Shown here one piece after another: positions 1-6,313 of a stretch of DNA of 8,268 nucleotides (positions are counted from its first letter, which is position 1; the number at the start of each line of letters is the position of its first letter). The DNA is taken from contig JAEYWA010000234.1 in the NCBI GenBank assembly GCA_023431385.1, positions 1-8,268 of the forward strand, in the 5' to 3' direction. A model generated the notes under the pieces. That model saw only the letters and a program-made list of their open reading frames with translations. It made no database searches and had not been told where the DNA came from. The DNA is from Bacillota bacterium (GTDB lineage: Bacteria; Bacillota; Clostridia; Acetivibrionales; DSM-1351). The position numbers were made by a program, and so were the translations under genes.

Positions 1-124
1 CTTTGCCTCCAGCTTCCTTCAGATTCCTCGTCACCGAGGACACCCTTGCTCTTGGCTAACGGTTGGCACTATCAACCCCCGTATCGGACTTACACCGACG
101 AGAAAGCGCCCATGCTGGGCGCAC
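1..124 (-). mobile_element. Group II intron, 5' end (probably group IIC), truncated by the window edge
   Basis: Read on the minus strand, this begins GTGCGCCCAGCATGGGCG at 124, which fits the GUGYG 5' end of group II introns. The first hairpin is GCGCCC/GGGCGC (106-122). Further in are a CAAGGGTGTCC block, a stem CCTCG/CGAGG closed by a GTGA (GNRA) tetraloop (26-39), and GGAATCTGAAGGAAGC followed by GGCAAA. From memory, the Oceanobacillus iheyensis group IIC intron has the same order of blocks, with a different stem sequence but also a GNRA loop, so the match includes an apparent compensatory change. The intron has the same orientation as the kinase gene and starts four bases after its terminator stem, the usual group IIC site. 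Only domain I is present; the reverse transcriptase/maturase gene, if any, and domains II-VI would lie to the left. The class (IIC rather than another bacterial class) is inferred. Confidence 0.85.
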
Positions 125-127
125 AGC

Positions 128-162
128 AAAGAGCCATTTACCTTTTTAGGTAAATGGCTCTT
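128..162 (-). terminator. Intrinsic terminator hairpin of the kinase gene, with intron inserted behind it
   Basis: A perfect 15-bp stem (129-143 with 148-162) closes a four-base loop, 32 bases after the kinase stop codon. On the minus strand the stem is followed by TTTGCT (counting its last two bases) and then directly by the intron's first G at 124. The usual longer U tract is therefore missing and may have been displaced to the far side of the intron. Confidence 0.8.
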
Positions 163-193
163 CCATAAAAACCAAGTGGTATTTTATACAGTT

Positions 194-1801
194 TTATTTC
201 AGATAATCTACAGCAGCTCTTTCGATAGCAAGTCCATTGGTGTATCGTTTCATAAATTCGTTAAACCCTGCAACATCTGAGGGATCAGGTACGACGGTAC
301 TTCCCTTTTGTCCGTCGAAAACCTTTTGATTTAGAAAATCGTCAAGAGACTCATTTTCCTTTCGGTTTACCATATAAGATGCCAGCAAGGCAATACCCCA
401 GGCTCCACCTTCTCCGGCATTCTCCATAACCGATACTGGAGCGTTAACTGCAGCAGCCATGATTTTCTGTCCAACTTCCTTTGTCTTGAAAAAGCCCCCA
501 TGGCCCAAAATCTTATCGACTTTTACCATTTCCTTTTCCAAAAGAATATTCAGGCCTATTTTTAGAGCACCAAGAGATGTAAATAAATTGACACGCATAA
601 AATTAGCCAGATTAAATTTGCTGTGTGAACTACGTACAAACAGAGGGCGACCTTCTTCAAAATGGGTTATATGCTCACCTGAGAAATATCCATAGGATAG
701 CAATCCTCCGCAGTCCGGATCACCTTGTAGTGCCATGCCTAATAAGGTGTCATAAAGTTTAGGTTTATCAACCTCCATACCTAGTGCTTTAGTTGCTTCA
801 GCGAACAATCCAATCCAAGCATCATAATTGGATGTACAATTGTTGGAATGCGCCATAGCTACCGGTTTACCATCGGGTGTCGTCACCAGATCGATCTCTG
901 AATATGCCTTTGACAATTCCTTTTCAAGAACAATCATCGCAAATACAGATGTTCCTGCAGACACATTACCAGTACGAACAGCCACACTGTTGGTAGCAAC
1001 CATTCCGGTTCCAGCATCACCCTCGGGTGGGCACATAGGAATACCCGGCTGCAGCTGTCGGGTAACATCCAGGAGCTGCGCTCCCTCTGCTGTTAATTCA
1101 CCAGCTTTATCTCCAGATACCAGAACAGTCGGCAGGATGTTTTCCAATTTCCAAGAGAAGTTTTGTTGGGCAACCAGTTTATTAAATTGCTCTACCATTT
1201 GTAAATTGTATCCTTTAGTATTTGAGTCAATTGGGAAAACTCCCGATGCCTCACCGATTCCCAAGACTTTTTGTCCGGTTAATTTCCAATGTATATAGCC
1301 GGCTAGTGTTGTTATATAACTTATTTCAGATACATGCTTTTCCTGATTCAAGATGGCTTGATAAAGATGTGCAATACTCCATCTTTGCGGAATAGGATAG
1401 TTAAACAATGCGGTCAGTGCCTCTGAAGCCTGACCTGTTATATTGTTACGCCATGTACGAAATGGAGTTAATAGATTTCCGTTCTGATCGAAAGCCATAT
1501 AACCATGCATCATACCACTAAATCCAATTGAGCGAACAGATTTTATATCTACACCAAACTGGCGCTTGACACTGCCCGCCATATTCTGGTAACTGTTCTG
1601 AATGCCTTTCCAGATGTCCTCTAAGCTATAGGTCCAAATATTATTGACATAACTGTTCTCCCAATCATGGCTACCGGATGCAATTGGTGCATTGTCTGTT
1701 TCGATAAGGACGGTTTTGATTCGAGTCGATCCCAATTCAATTCCAACTACTGTTTGTCCACTAATAATAGCATTTTTAATTTCATTCAATTCAAGGCTCA
1801 T
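194..1801 (-). CDS. FGGY-family carbohydrate kinase (xylulokinase/ribulokinase-like)
   Basis: 535 residues, a usual length for the family. It should phosphorylate a sugar, probably a ketopentose such as xylulose or ribulose, with ATP in the cytoplasm. Family marks visible are an N-terminal phosphate-binding motif GIELGSTRIK (20-29), the segment PEGDAGTG with D262 as the expected catalytic base, a following GNVSAGTS phosphate motif, and a C-terminal adenosine-site motif GHGGFFKT (433-440) with a later EGGAWGIALLA. E22 stands where many FGGY kinases have Asp; as I recall, the Bifidobacterium-type xylulose-kinase-like subgroup also has ELGSTRIK. The ATG at 1801 is preceded by AGAGGAG eight bases upstream. 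The gene has its own promoter region behind the importer terminator and is followed by a terminator. Kinases of this subgroup often stand in for AraB in arabinose clusters, but no isomerase or epimerase is visible here, so the substrate is open. Confidence 0.9.
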   Translation of the reverse strand: MSLELNEIKNAIISGQTVVGIELGSTRIKTVLIETDNAPIASGSHDWENSYVNNIWTYSLEDIWKGIQNSYQNMAGSVKRQFGVDIKSVRSIGFSGMMHGYMAFDQNGNLLTPFRTWRNNITGQASEALTALFNYPIPQRWSIAHLYQAILNQEKHVSEISYITTLAGYIHWKLTGQKVLGIGEASGVFPIDSNTKGYNLQMVEQFNKLVAQQNFSWKLENILPTVLVSGDKAGELTAEGAQLLDVTRQLQPGIPMCPPEGDAGTGMVATNSVAVRTGNVSAGTSVFAMIVLEKELSKAYSEIDLVTTPDGKPVAMAHSNNCTSNYDAWIGLFAEATKALGMEVDKPKLYDTLLGMALQGDPDCGGLLSYGYFSGEHITHFEEGRPLFVRSSHSKFNLANFMRVNLFTSLGALKIGLNILLEKEMVKVDKILGHGGFFKTKEVGQKIMAAAVNAPVSVMENAGEGGAWGIALLASYMVNRKENESLDDFLNQKVFDGQKGSTVVPDPSDVAGFNEFMKRYTNGLAIERAAVDYLK

Positions 1802-1929
1802 ATTTTTTTCTCCTCTAAGCTGTGTATTTTAGCTCTTTATATAGTTTTTACAGGTAAATCATTCCTTAGTATTGTTATTCGACATTCACCGTTTATTTCC
1901 TTCTGTATAAAATGTGGTAATCATCTTTT

Positions 1930-1958
1930 ATTATCATGCAATATTGGACTTTTGTTAA
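1930..1958 (-). promoter_or_regulatory. Second candidate promoter for the kinase
   Basis: On the minus strand TTAACA (1958-1953), a 17-base spacer and GATAAT (1935-1930) fit the sigma-A pattern. It would give a leader of roughly 120 bases. In A/T-rich DNA such matches arise by chance, and the upstream candidate is a similar or better fit. Confidence 0.35.
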
Positions 1959-2025
1959 GGTCAGACCAATAAATTTAGACTGTATATAATTTCTTTACCC
2001 GCAACGTTCTAAAGCCTATTTAAAC

Positions 2026-2038
2026 CCGTTTGGAACGG
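2026..2038. promoter_or_regulatory. Inverted repeat downstream of the kinase promoter, possible operator
   Basis: CCGTT-TGG-AACGG is a perfect 5-3-5 inverted repeat. It lies about 15 to 30 bases downstream of the transcription start expected from the promoter at 2062-2090, where a repressor could act. It does not fit the catabolite-control (cre) consensus. Its length is modest, so chance is possible. Confidence 0.3.
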
Positions 2039-2061
2039 TGATCCATCAATACTTTGTCTTC

Positions 2062-2090
2062 ATCTTAGTTCATATCTTTATCTAAGTCAA
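2062..2090 (-). promoter_or_regulatory. Candidate sigma-A promoter for the kinase gene
   Basis: On the minus strand TTGACT (2090-2085) and TAAGAT (2067-2062) are separated by exactly 17 bases, five of six matches to the -35 consensus and four of six to the -10. It lies about 260 bases upstream of the kinase ATG and just beyond the importer operon's terminator, so the kinase can be transcribed on its own. Confidence 0.6.
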
Positions 2091-2094
2091 TACA

Positions 2095-2107
2095 TTCTAT
2101 TATAGAA
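2095..2107. promoter_or_regulatory. Inverted repeat abutting the -35 box, possible regulator site
   Basis: TTCTAT-T-ATAGAA is a perfect 13-base inverted repeat ending four bases upstream of the kinase -35 box. That is a usual place for an activator, or for a repressor that blocks polymerase. The sequence is A/T-rich and not matched to a known regulator. Confidence 0.35.
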
Positions 2108-2167
2108 ACTTTTTATTTGATACCAGTGACAGAATCTATGCCGGGTATGAAGGTTCTATCCTTTAAT

Positions 2168-2194
2168 AAAAAAAATAGTTCTATATCAGAACTA
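2168..2194 (-). terminator. Intrinsic terminator of the importer operon
   Basis: A perfect 7-bp stem TAGTTCT/AGAACTA (2176-2182 with 2188-2194), with a five-base loop, is followed on the minus strand by eight T residues (2175-2168). It lies about 100 bases after the stop of the last permease gene. The stem is A/T-rich but the U tract is strong. The opposite strand lacks a U tract, so termination is one-way. Confidence 0.8.
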
Positions 2195-2290
2195 AATAGG
2201 AGATTTATATTTATGAATATTAACTATCGCAGGTAAATTAATTCTGCGTTGTATATACCTTGATCATAACAGTCAAGTGACCTTGCGTTT

Positions 2291-3364
2291 TTATATCTTG
2301 TTCTTCTTCCGCGAACAAATGACACTCTGAAGTACAATAAAGAAGCAGAGCATCGCTGCCCGTGTGATTTGCGGCCACCAGGGGTCCTGGCTGCCTATTG
2401 CGGTAACCACCAGCAATGCAATTCCGCTTGTTAATACGCCGAACAGGGTACCAAAGATATTGCCAACTCCGCCTGTAAGCAGCGTGCCACCGATAATAGA
2501 TGCAGCGATGGCGTCCATTTCAAGACCGGTTGCCTGCTGGACCGAACCCGACCGTGTATGGAAAAGGTATAGGAACCCACCGATACCCGCAAGCAAGCCA
2601 CAGAGCAAATGAGCATAAAACCTTATTCTCTTTACGTTTATGCCAAGCAACAGGGCACTCTGCGCATTCCCGCCAACTGCGTAAAAGCTGCGTCCGAGTT
2701 TTGTCTTCTTAAGTAACCAGAACATAAGACAGACTATAACAAGAGCTACAATAACTCCGTATTCAAGGTTTGATTGAATGAAAATTCCCTTCTTATTGTA
2801 GTCGCCTATAAAGGGAATCTGTATTCGTGCCCCTGACAACTTCTCAAATCCCGGGCTATCAACCTGTATCTGATTGACTTCTATCAAAGCAACTAAGCCT
2901 CGGCCCAAAAACATACCTGCCAGGGTAACGATAAAAGGCTGCATACCCAGATACGCCACAAGGAATCCTTGAACTGCGCCAAATGTCAAACCGATGGCCA
3001 ATGCCAGAATGAGGGACGTAAAGAAGTTAAAACCATAATTGTTAAGACATACAATGCAAGCTGTACAAATAAGTGCAGTAGATCCTCCTACCGAAATATC
3101 TATACTACCCGTTATCATAACTATTGTAAGACCGCAGGCAATCACAATCAAAGCGGCATTTTCGTTGAAGAGGTTAAAGAACATCTGTACCTTGCTGAAA
3201 CCTTTATCTCCAAGGAAGACTATGGCAAGTACATAGATTGCAATGAAAAGTGAAATAGTAATTGTCAGTAAGAAAGTTGTATCTGTTAGAGAATCCTTAG
3301 GTTTCAGCTTCTTCTGAATAACGGTTATATTGTCGGTGTCTTGAGTTCTATTCACAAGTGACAT
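2291..3364 (-). CDS. yjfF: Sugar ABC transporter permease, YjfF-like
   Basis: 357 residues; inner-membrane channel subunit of a ribose/galactose-type importer (BPD_transp_2 / RbsC family). After a polar N-terminus of about 30 residues come multiple hydrophobic helices, the first near 30-51. The family motif GSIDISVGG lies at 86-94, and the conserved segments QPFIVTLAGMFLGRG and EMDAIAASIIGGTLLTGGVG follow the pattern of E. coli YjfF. I chose the ATG at 3364, one base after the upstream permease's stop, because AAGGAG lies about ten bases before it. The in-frame GTG at 3373 sits on that ribosome binding site and is unlikely. It is the last gene of the operon and should form a heterodimer with the adjacent permease. 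Confidence 0.92.
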   Translation of the reverse strand: MSLVNRTQDTDNITVIQKKLKPKDSLTDTTFLLTITISLFIAIYVLAIVFLGDKGFSKVQMFFNLFNENAALIVIACGLTIVMITGSIDISVGGSTALICTACIVCLNNYGFNFFTSLILALAIGLTFGAVQGFLVAYLGMQPFIVTLAGMFLGRGLVALIEVNQIQVDSPGFEKLSGARIQIPFIGDYNKKGIFIQSNLEYGVIVALVIVCLMFWLLKKTKLGRSFYAVGGNAQSALLLGINVKRIRFYAHLLCGLLAGIGGFLYLFHTRSGSVQQATGLEMDAIAASIIGGTLLTGGVGNIFGTLFGVLTSGIALLVVTAIGSQDPWWPQITRAAMLCFFIVLQSVICSRKKNKI

Positions 3365-3365
3365 A

Positions 3366-4472
3366 CTAACCACTCTCCTTTACATCACCTGCAGTCATTC
3401 TCAATAATACATTCTTTTTCTCAAAGAAGCTTTTGACAATTGGTGTTTGAATGGCTACAAGTATAATAATTATTACAGCCTTGAAGACCGGTACAGCATT
3501 TGTGTTGACATTAAGCGTAGTCAGCATGGAAGTCAGAGTCTGGATGGTATATGCTCCAATAATTGAACCTGTCATATTGAATTTGCCTCCACCCAATGAA
3601 TTCCCCCCAAGGGCGACTGCCAATATAACATCCATTTCAATGCTAGGTACTATTGTGTAGGGGTTAACAGTTTGTACCCTGCTTGATTGAATAAAGCCAG
3701 CAATTCCCACACAAAGACCCAATATAACAAAAGATAAAAATTTAATCATTGCCGGATTAAGGCCATTCAGTCTTGAGGATTTATCATTGATACCTACAGC
3801 CTGTGCGTACAGACCCAGGTTGGTTTTTTTCAGCATAAGGAAAGTTATAACAACAACAACAATGGTAATAAGTATCGGTGTAGGTATCGGCATTTTCGGA
3901 ATAAAATTGCCGTAATAGCCAAAGGTCTCCGCAGCTTTAGGTTTTAGACCACCCATTGCCATTGAGCCTATGGACCGGCCTGCTGTAAAGAGGATGAGTG
4001 TTGCAACCATAGGTTGGATTTGAAATTTGGAAACAAGAATTCCGTTAAAGGCTCCGCAAGCTATTCCGGCAAGACAGCCAAGTAAAAGTGCAACTATAAT
4101 GGGTGCCTTCAATTCTGCTGGTTGAGTATCGTTCCCGCAAAGGACTCTCATAATAACTCCTCCAACTATAGCTATTGTCGCACCTACGCTGATGTCCTGG
4201 CCTCTGGAAGAGGCAGTAACCAGTGTCATTCCTATAGAAAGAATAACAAGCTCCGTTGAATTATTCAGTATATTGATTAAATTCCCTATTAAAACGGGAT
4301 TGCCAATACTGTCTTTGCCTAGGCTGATTCTCAGGAAACCTGGATTTATAAATATGTTAATAAACAAAAGAAATGCAAGAAACGCTATAGGAATAAACAG
4401 TCTGTGCCCGATTACTACTTTAAGAACAGATGTTGTACGGTCGGTATCAAGCTTGGTACTAATTTTGGTCAT
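3366..4472 (-). CDS. ytfT: Sugar ABC transporter permease, YtfT-like
   Basis: 368 residues, inner-membrane permease of the RbsC/BPD_transp_2 family. The N-terminal about 25 residues are polar and the rest is dominated by hydrophobic helices. The family motif appears as SSRGQDISVG (88-97); most relatives have a GGIDLSVG form, so the Gly-Ile to Gly-Gln change is slightly unusual. Other family segments are QPMVATLILFTAGR and EMDVILAVALGGNSLGGG. The ATG at 4472 has GGAGGA ten bases upstream. The gene overlaps the ATPase gene by 14 bases, which suggests translational coupling, and the next permease begins one base after its TAG stop. Two different permeases in a row are typical of YtfQRT-YjfF systems, in contrast to single-permease ribose or galactose importers. 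Confidence 0.92.
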   Translation of the reverse strand: MTKISTKLDTDRTTSVLKVVIGHRLFIPIAFLAFLLFINIFINPGFLRISLGKDSIGNPVLIGNLINILNNSTELVILSIGMTLVTASSRGQDISVGATIAIVGGVIMRVLCGNDTQPAELKAPIIVALLLGCLAGIACGAFNGILVSKFQIQPMVATLILFTAGRSIGSMAMGGLKPKAAETFGYYGNFIPKMPIPTPILITIVVVVITFLMLKKTNLGLYAQAVGINDKSSRLNGLNPAMIKFLSFVILGLCVGIAGFIQSSRVQTVNPYTIVPSIEMDVILAVALGGNSLGGGKFNMTGSIIGAYTIQTLTSMLTTLNVNTNAVPVFKAVIIIILVAIQTPIVKSFFEKKNVLLRMTAGDVKESG

Positions 4473-5982
4473 TTTGACTTACTCCTCCCGCTATGGTATA
4501 CATTATTTTATCCTGTGTCATATCCTCGCCCTGCAATTCTCCCACTACGTGCAGGTCACGCATAACAATCAGTCTGGAACAGGTACGCAGCATTTCTTCA
4601 ATCTCCGATGAAATAAAGGTTATACTCATACCCTCAGAAGCAAGCTTTAGTACAAGCTTTTGAATTTCTACCTTTGTTCCAATATCAATTCCACGTGTTG
4701 GCTCATCAAGAATTAGGTAATCTGGATGAGTGAGCAGCCAACGGGCAAGGATTACCTTTTGCTGATTTCCTCCAGACAAAGAGTTGATGGGAGTATCCGC
4801 TGATGCTGTTTTTATACCAAGTAGACTTATATATTCATCTGCAAAGGCCTGAGCCTGAGCTTTAGTAAACGGTTTGAAGAAACCTCTCATAACCTGCAGC
4901 GCAAGTATTATATTGTCGCGGACTGACAAGTCACCAATAATCCCGTCCCGCTTACGGTCCTCGGAAAGATATCCTATCCCCTTCTCCATGGCTTTTATAG
5001 GAGATGTAACATTCACATTCTCGCCTTTTATTCTCAATTTGCCCTTTATGACCTTGTCTGCACCAAAAATCGCACGAACACACTCACTGCGACCAGACCC
5101 CAGCAGACCGGCAAATCCCGTTACTTCACCCTTGTGTGCAGTAAAATCAAAGGGCTTTACTCCTGAAGTGCTTGAAAGTCCATCCGCCTCAACTATTGCT
5201 TCCTTAGCGCCATCGGAACTTAGTTTTCCGACCTGATGTATGTCAGCTAAATCTCCAAGATCCTTACCCATCATTTTGGCAACAAGCTCTATCCTGGGCA
5301 AATCCTTAATCAGATATTCTCCAACCAGCTCACCATTGCGTAAAACTGTAATTTTATCACATAAGGCGTACACCTGCTCAAGGAAATGGGTAACAAATAT
5401 TATTCCTACTCCTCTGCTCTTGAGTTCACGCATCAGTGTAAACAGCTTGGCGACTTCCTGTTCATCCAACGATGAGGTAGGCTCGTCAAGTATCAACACC
5501 TTACAGTCCATGTCGACAGCACGTGCTATAGCCACCATCTGCTGAACTGCAATGGAGCAATTGGACAGTTGCTGAGTTGGTTTGGCAGGTATACCCAAAC
5601 TGTTTAGAATACTTTCTGCTCTCTTGTTGTTTGTCTTCCAGCTAATTAAAAAATCATTAGTTCTACCAATAAACAGATTTTCAGCAACTGTTAAGTTGGG
5701 GCACAAGGTGATTTCCTGGTACACAGTGCTTATTCCAAGTTTTTGGGCCTCTTGAGGCGACTTGATATTAATCGGCTTATTGTGTCCTTTGATATAGATT
5801 TCTCCGGCATCCTTAGTGTAAACCCCTGTCAAAACCTTTATTAAGGTAGACTTTCCGGCACCATTTTCGCCCATCAGAGCATGAATCTCTCCTTCACATA
5901 ATGTGAAATCCACATTTTGCAAGGCCCGTACACCGGGAAAGCTTTTGAAAATATTTTGCATTATAAGTAAGGTGTTCTGCAT
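4459..5982 (-). CDS. ytfR: Sugar ABC transporter ATP-binding protein, two nucleotide-binding domains (YtfR-like)
   Basis: 507 residues from the chosen start, the usual length of the tandem-ATPase subunit of monosaccharide importers. Domain 1 has Walker A GENGAGKST (38-46), a degenerate signature SNCSIAVQQ and Walker B LILDEPTSSLD (D166, E167). Domain 2 has a reduced P-loop GLLGSGRSE (292-300), a full signature LSGGNQQ (402-408) and Walker B LILDEPTRGID (D426, E427). This asymmetry is normal for the family. It powers import in the cytoplasm, bound to the two permeases. The start is uncertain: ATG 5982 gives MQNTLLIMQN, but its GGAGGT (6003-5998) is 15 bases away. An in-frame ATG at 6024 has only a weak GACGGA upstream, and two in-frame ATT codons at 5991 and 5988 sit at ideal distance from GGAGGT. 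The family alignment needs nothing before 5982. Confidence 0.93.
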   Translation of the reverse strand: MQNTLLIMQNIFKSFPGVRALQNVDFTLCEGEIHALMGENGAGKSTLIKVLTGVYTKDAGEIYIKGHNKPINIKSPQEAQKLGISTVYQEITLCPNLTVAENLFIGRTNDFLISWKTNNKRAESILNSLGIPAKPTQQLSNCSIAVQQMVAIARAVDMDCKVLILDEPTSSLDEQEVAKLFTLMRELKSRGVGIIFVTHFLEQVYALCDKITVLRNGELVGEYLIKDLPRIELVAKMMGKDLGDLADIHQVGKLSSDGAKEAIVEADGLSSTSGVKPFDFTAHKGEVTGFAGLLGSGRSECVRAIFGADKVIKGKLRIKGENVNVTSPIKAMEKGIGYLSEDRKRDGIIGDLSVRDNIILALQVMRGFFKPFTKAQAQAFADEYISLLGIKTASADTPINSLSGGNQQKVILARWLLTHPDYLILDEPTRGIDIGTKVEIQKLVLKLASEGMSITFISSEIEEMLRTCSRLIVMRDLHVVGELQGEDMTQDKIMYTIAGGVSQNDQN

Positions 5983-6042
5983 AGTAATAATACTCAGACC
6001 TCCGTTCAGATAGATGTCGTACATTTATATTCCGTCACTCTG

Positions 6043-6069
6043 TCATAAAGTCAATTACACCCTGAAACC
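6043..6069. repeat. Imperfect direct repeat, copy 1
   Basis: This 27-base stretch matches 6185-6211 at 21 of 27 positions: an identical 11-base start TCATAAAGTCA and an identical 7-base end TGAAACC. The two copies are 142 bases apart in the gap between the binding-protein and ATPase genes. The first copy contains one arm of the hairpin at 6047-6104; the second copy has no matching partner arm. Confidence 0.4.
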
Positions 6070-6104
6070 CAAGCTCTAGGCTCTATGTAAAAGTAATTGA
6101 CTTT
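6047..6104 (-). promoter_or_regulatory. Long hairpin upstream of the ATPase gene
   Basis: Perfect 12-base arms AAAGTCAATTAC and GTAATTGACTTT (6047-6058 with 6093-6104) enclose 34 bases. No U tract follows on the minus strand, so it does not look like a terminator. It may act as an mRNA stabiliser or processing site between the abundant binding-protein message and the transporter genes, or affect ATPase translation, since it ends about 40 bases before the GGAGGT. Confidence 0.6.
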
Positions 6105-6106
6105 TT

Positions 6107-6163
6107 AAAATGCGCGGTGCCAAGATCTGCAAACAATATCCGCATACTCGGTGCCGCGCATTT
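6107..6163 (-). terminator. GC-rich intercistronic hairpin, possible leaky terminator/stabiliser
   Basis: Arms 6108-6117 and 6154-6163 form ten perfect pairs (AAATGCGCGG/CCGCGCATTT). A two-by-two internal loop follows, then five pairs including one G-U that forms only in minus-strand RNA, then a smaller stem. The distal arm runs into a U4 tract and then A5, too short for a strong stop. A structure here, after the binding-protein gene and before the ATPase, fits the known pattern in which binding protein is made in excess. Partial termination versus 3' protection cannot be told from sequence. Confidence 0.6.
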
Positions 6164-6184
6164 CAATCAACATCTTTACCTTAT

Positions 6185-6211
6185 TCATAAAGTCATTTGC
6201 GGTTTGAAACC
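6185..6211. repeat. Imperfect direct repeat, copy 2
   Basis: Second copy of the 27-base repeat described at 6043-6069, differing at six positions. It lies downstream of the binding-protein stop codon in transcription order. No third copy was seen in the window. Confidence 0.4.
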
Positions 6212-6222
6212 TGGCCTTCCAA

Positions 6223-6238
6223 AGCCAACTAGTTGGCT
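6223..6238. repeat. Perfect 16-base palindrome after the binding-protein gene
   Basis: AGCCAACTAGTTGGCT is fully self-complementary. As RNA it could fold as a 6-bp stem with a CUAG loop. It lies 75 bases downstream of the binding-protein stop, before the larger hairpins. No T-run follows. It may be one of several 3'-protecting structures or a protein-binding site. Confidence 0.4.
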
Positions 6239-6313
6239 CTGAATAATTCTTTCAGCCGACAGTATTTACCCCTGTTGAAAATCCCTGGATTATCAACAGA
6301 AACGACTATATAA

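Larger units (their letters stand above)
1802..2290. other. Intergenic region between kinase and importer operon
   Basis: These 489 bases contain no convincing gene. From right to left they hold the importer operon's terminator (2168-2194), a perfect inverted repeat (2095-2107), a good sigma-A-like promoter (2062-2090), a second inverted repeat (2026-2038), a second possible promoter (1930-1958) and the kinase ribosome binding site (1810-1816). If the first promoter is used, the kinase leader is about 250 bases long. I recognised no known riboswitch class in it. Confidence 0.7.

Noticed and set aside
45..50. AGCAAG in the intron as the exon-binding site EBS1 for the 5' exon TTTGCT
   Set aside because: The pairing works with one G-U, but it lies in the conserved CAAGGGTGTCC block only about 75 bases into the intron; EBS1 is expected further in, outside the window.
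828..1298. 156-codon open frame antisense to the kinase
   Set aside because: It lies wholly opposite a well-supported gene, its protein has no recognisable family features, and it has the serine/proline-rich look of a reverse-strand shadow.
1939..1946. CAATATTG shared with the importer leader repeat as a common operator
   Set aside because: Only a CAATATT core is shared; in A/T-rich DNA this is expected by chance and the flanks do not match.
2024..2038. Catabolite-control (cre) site at the inverted repeat near the kinase promoter
   Set aside because: Against the TGWAANCGNTNWCA pattern about four fixed positions mismatch.
1802..2061. Riboswitch in the long kinase leader
   Set aside because: The leader is long enough, but I could not find the conserved core of any known class and no terminator hairpin precedes the start codon.
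2213..2236. Seven-codon open frame on the plus strand (MNINYRR) with AGGAGA upstream
   Set aside because: Far too short to support as a gene, no promoter seen, and it lies in the importer operon's 3' untranslated region on the opposite strand.
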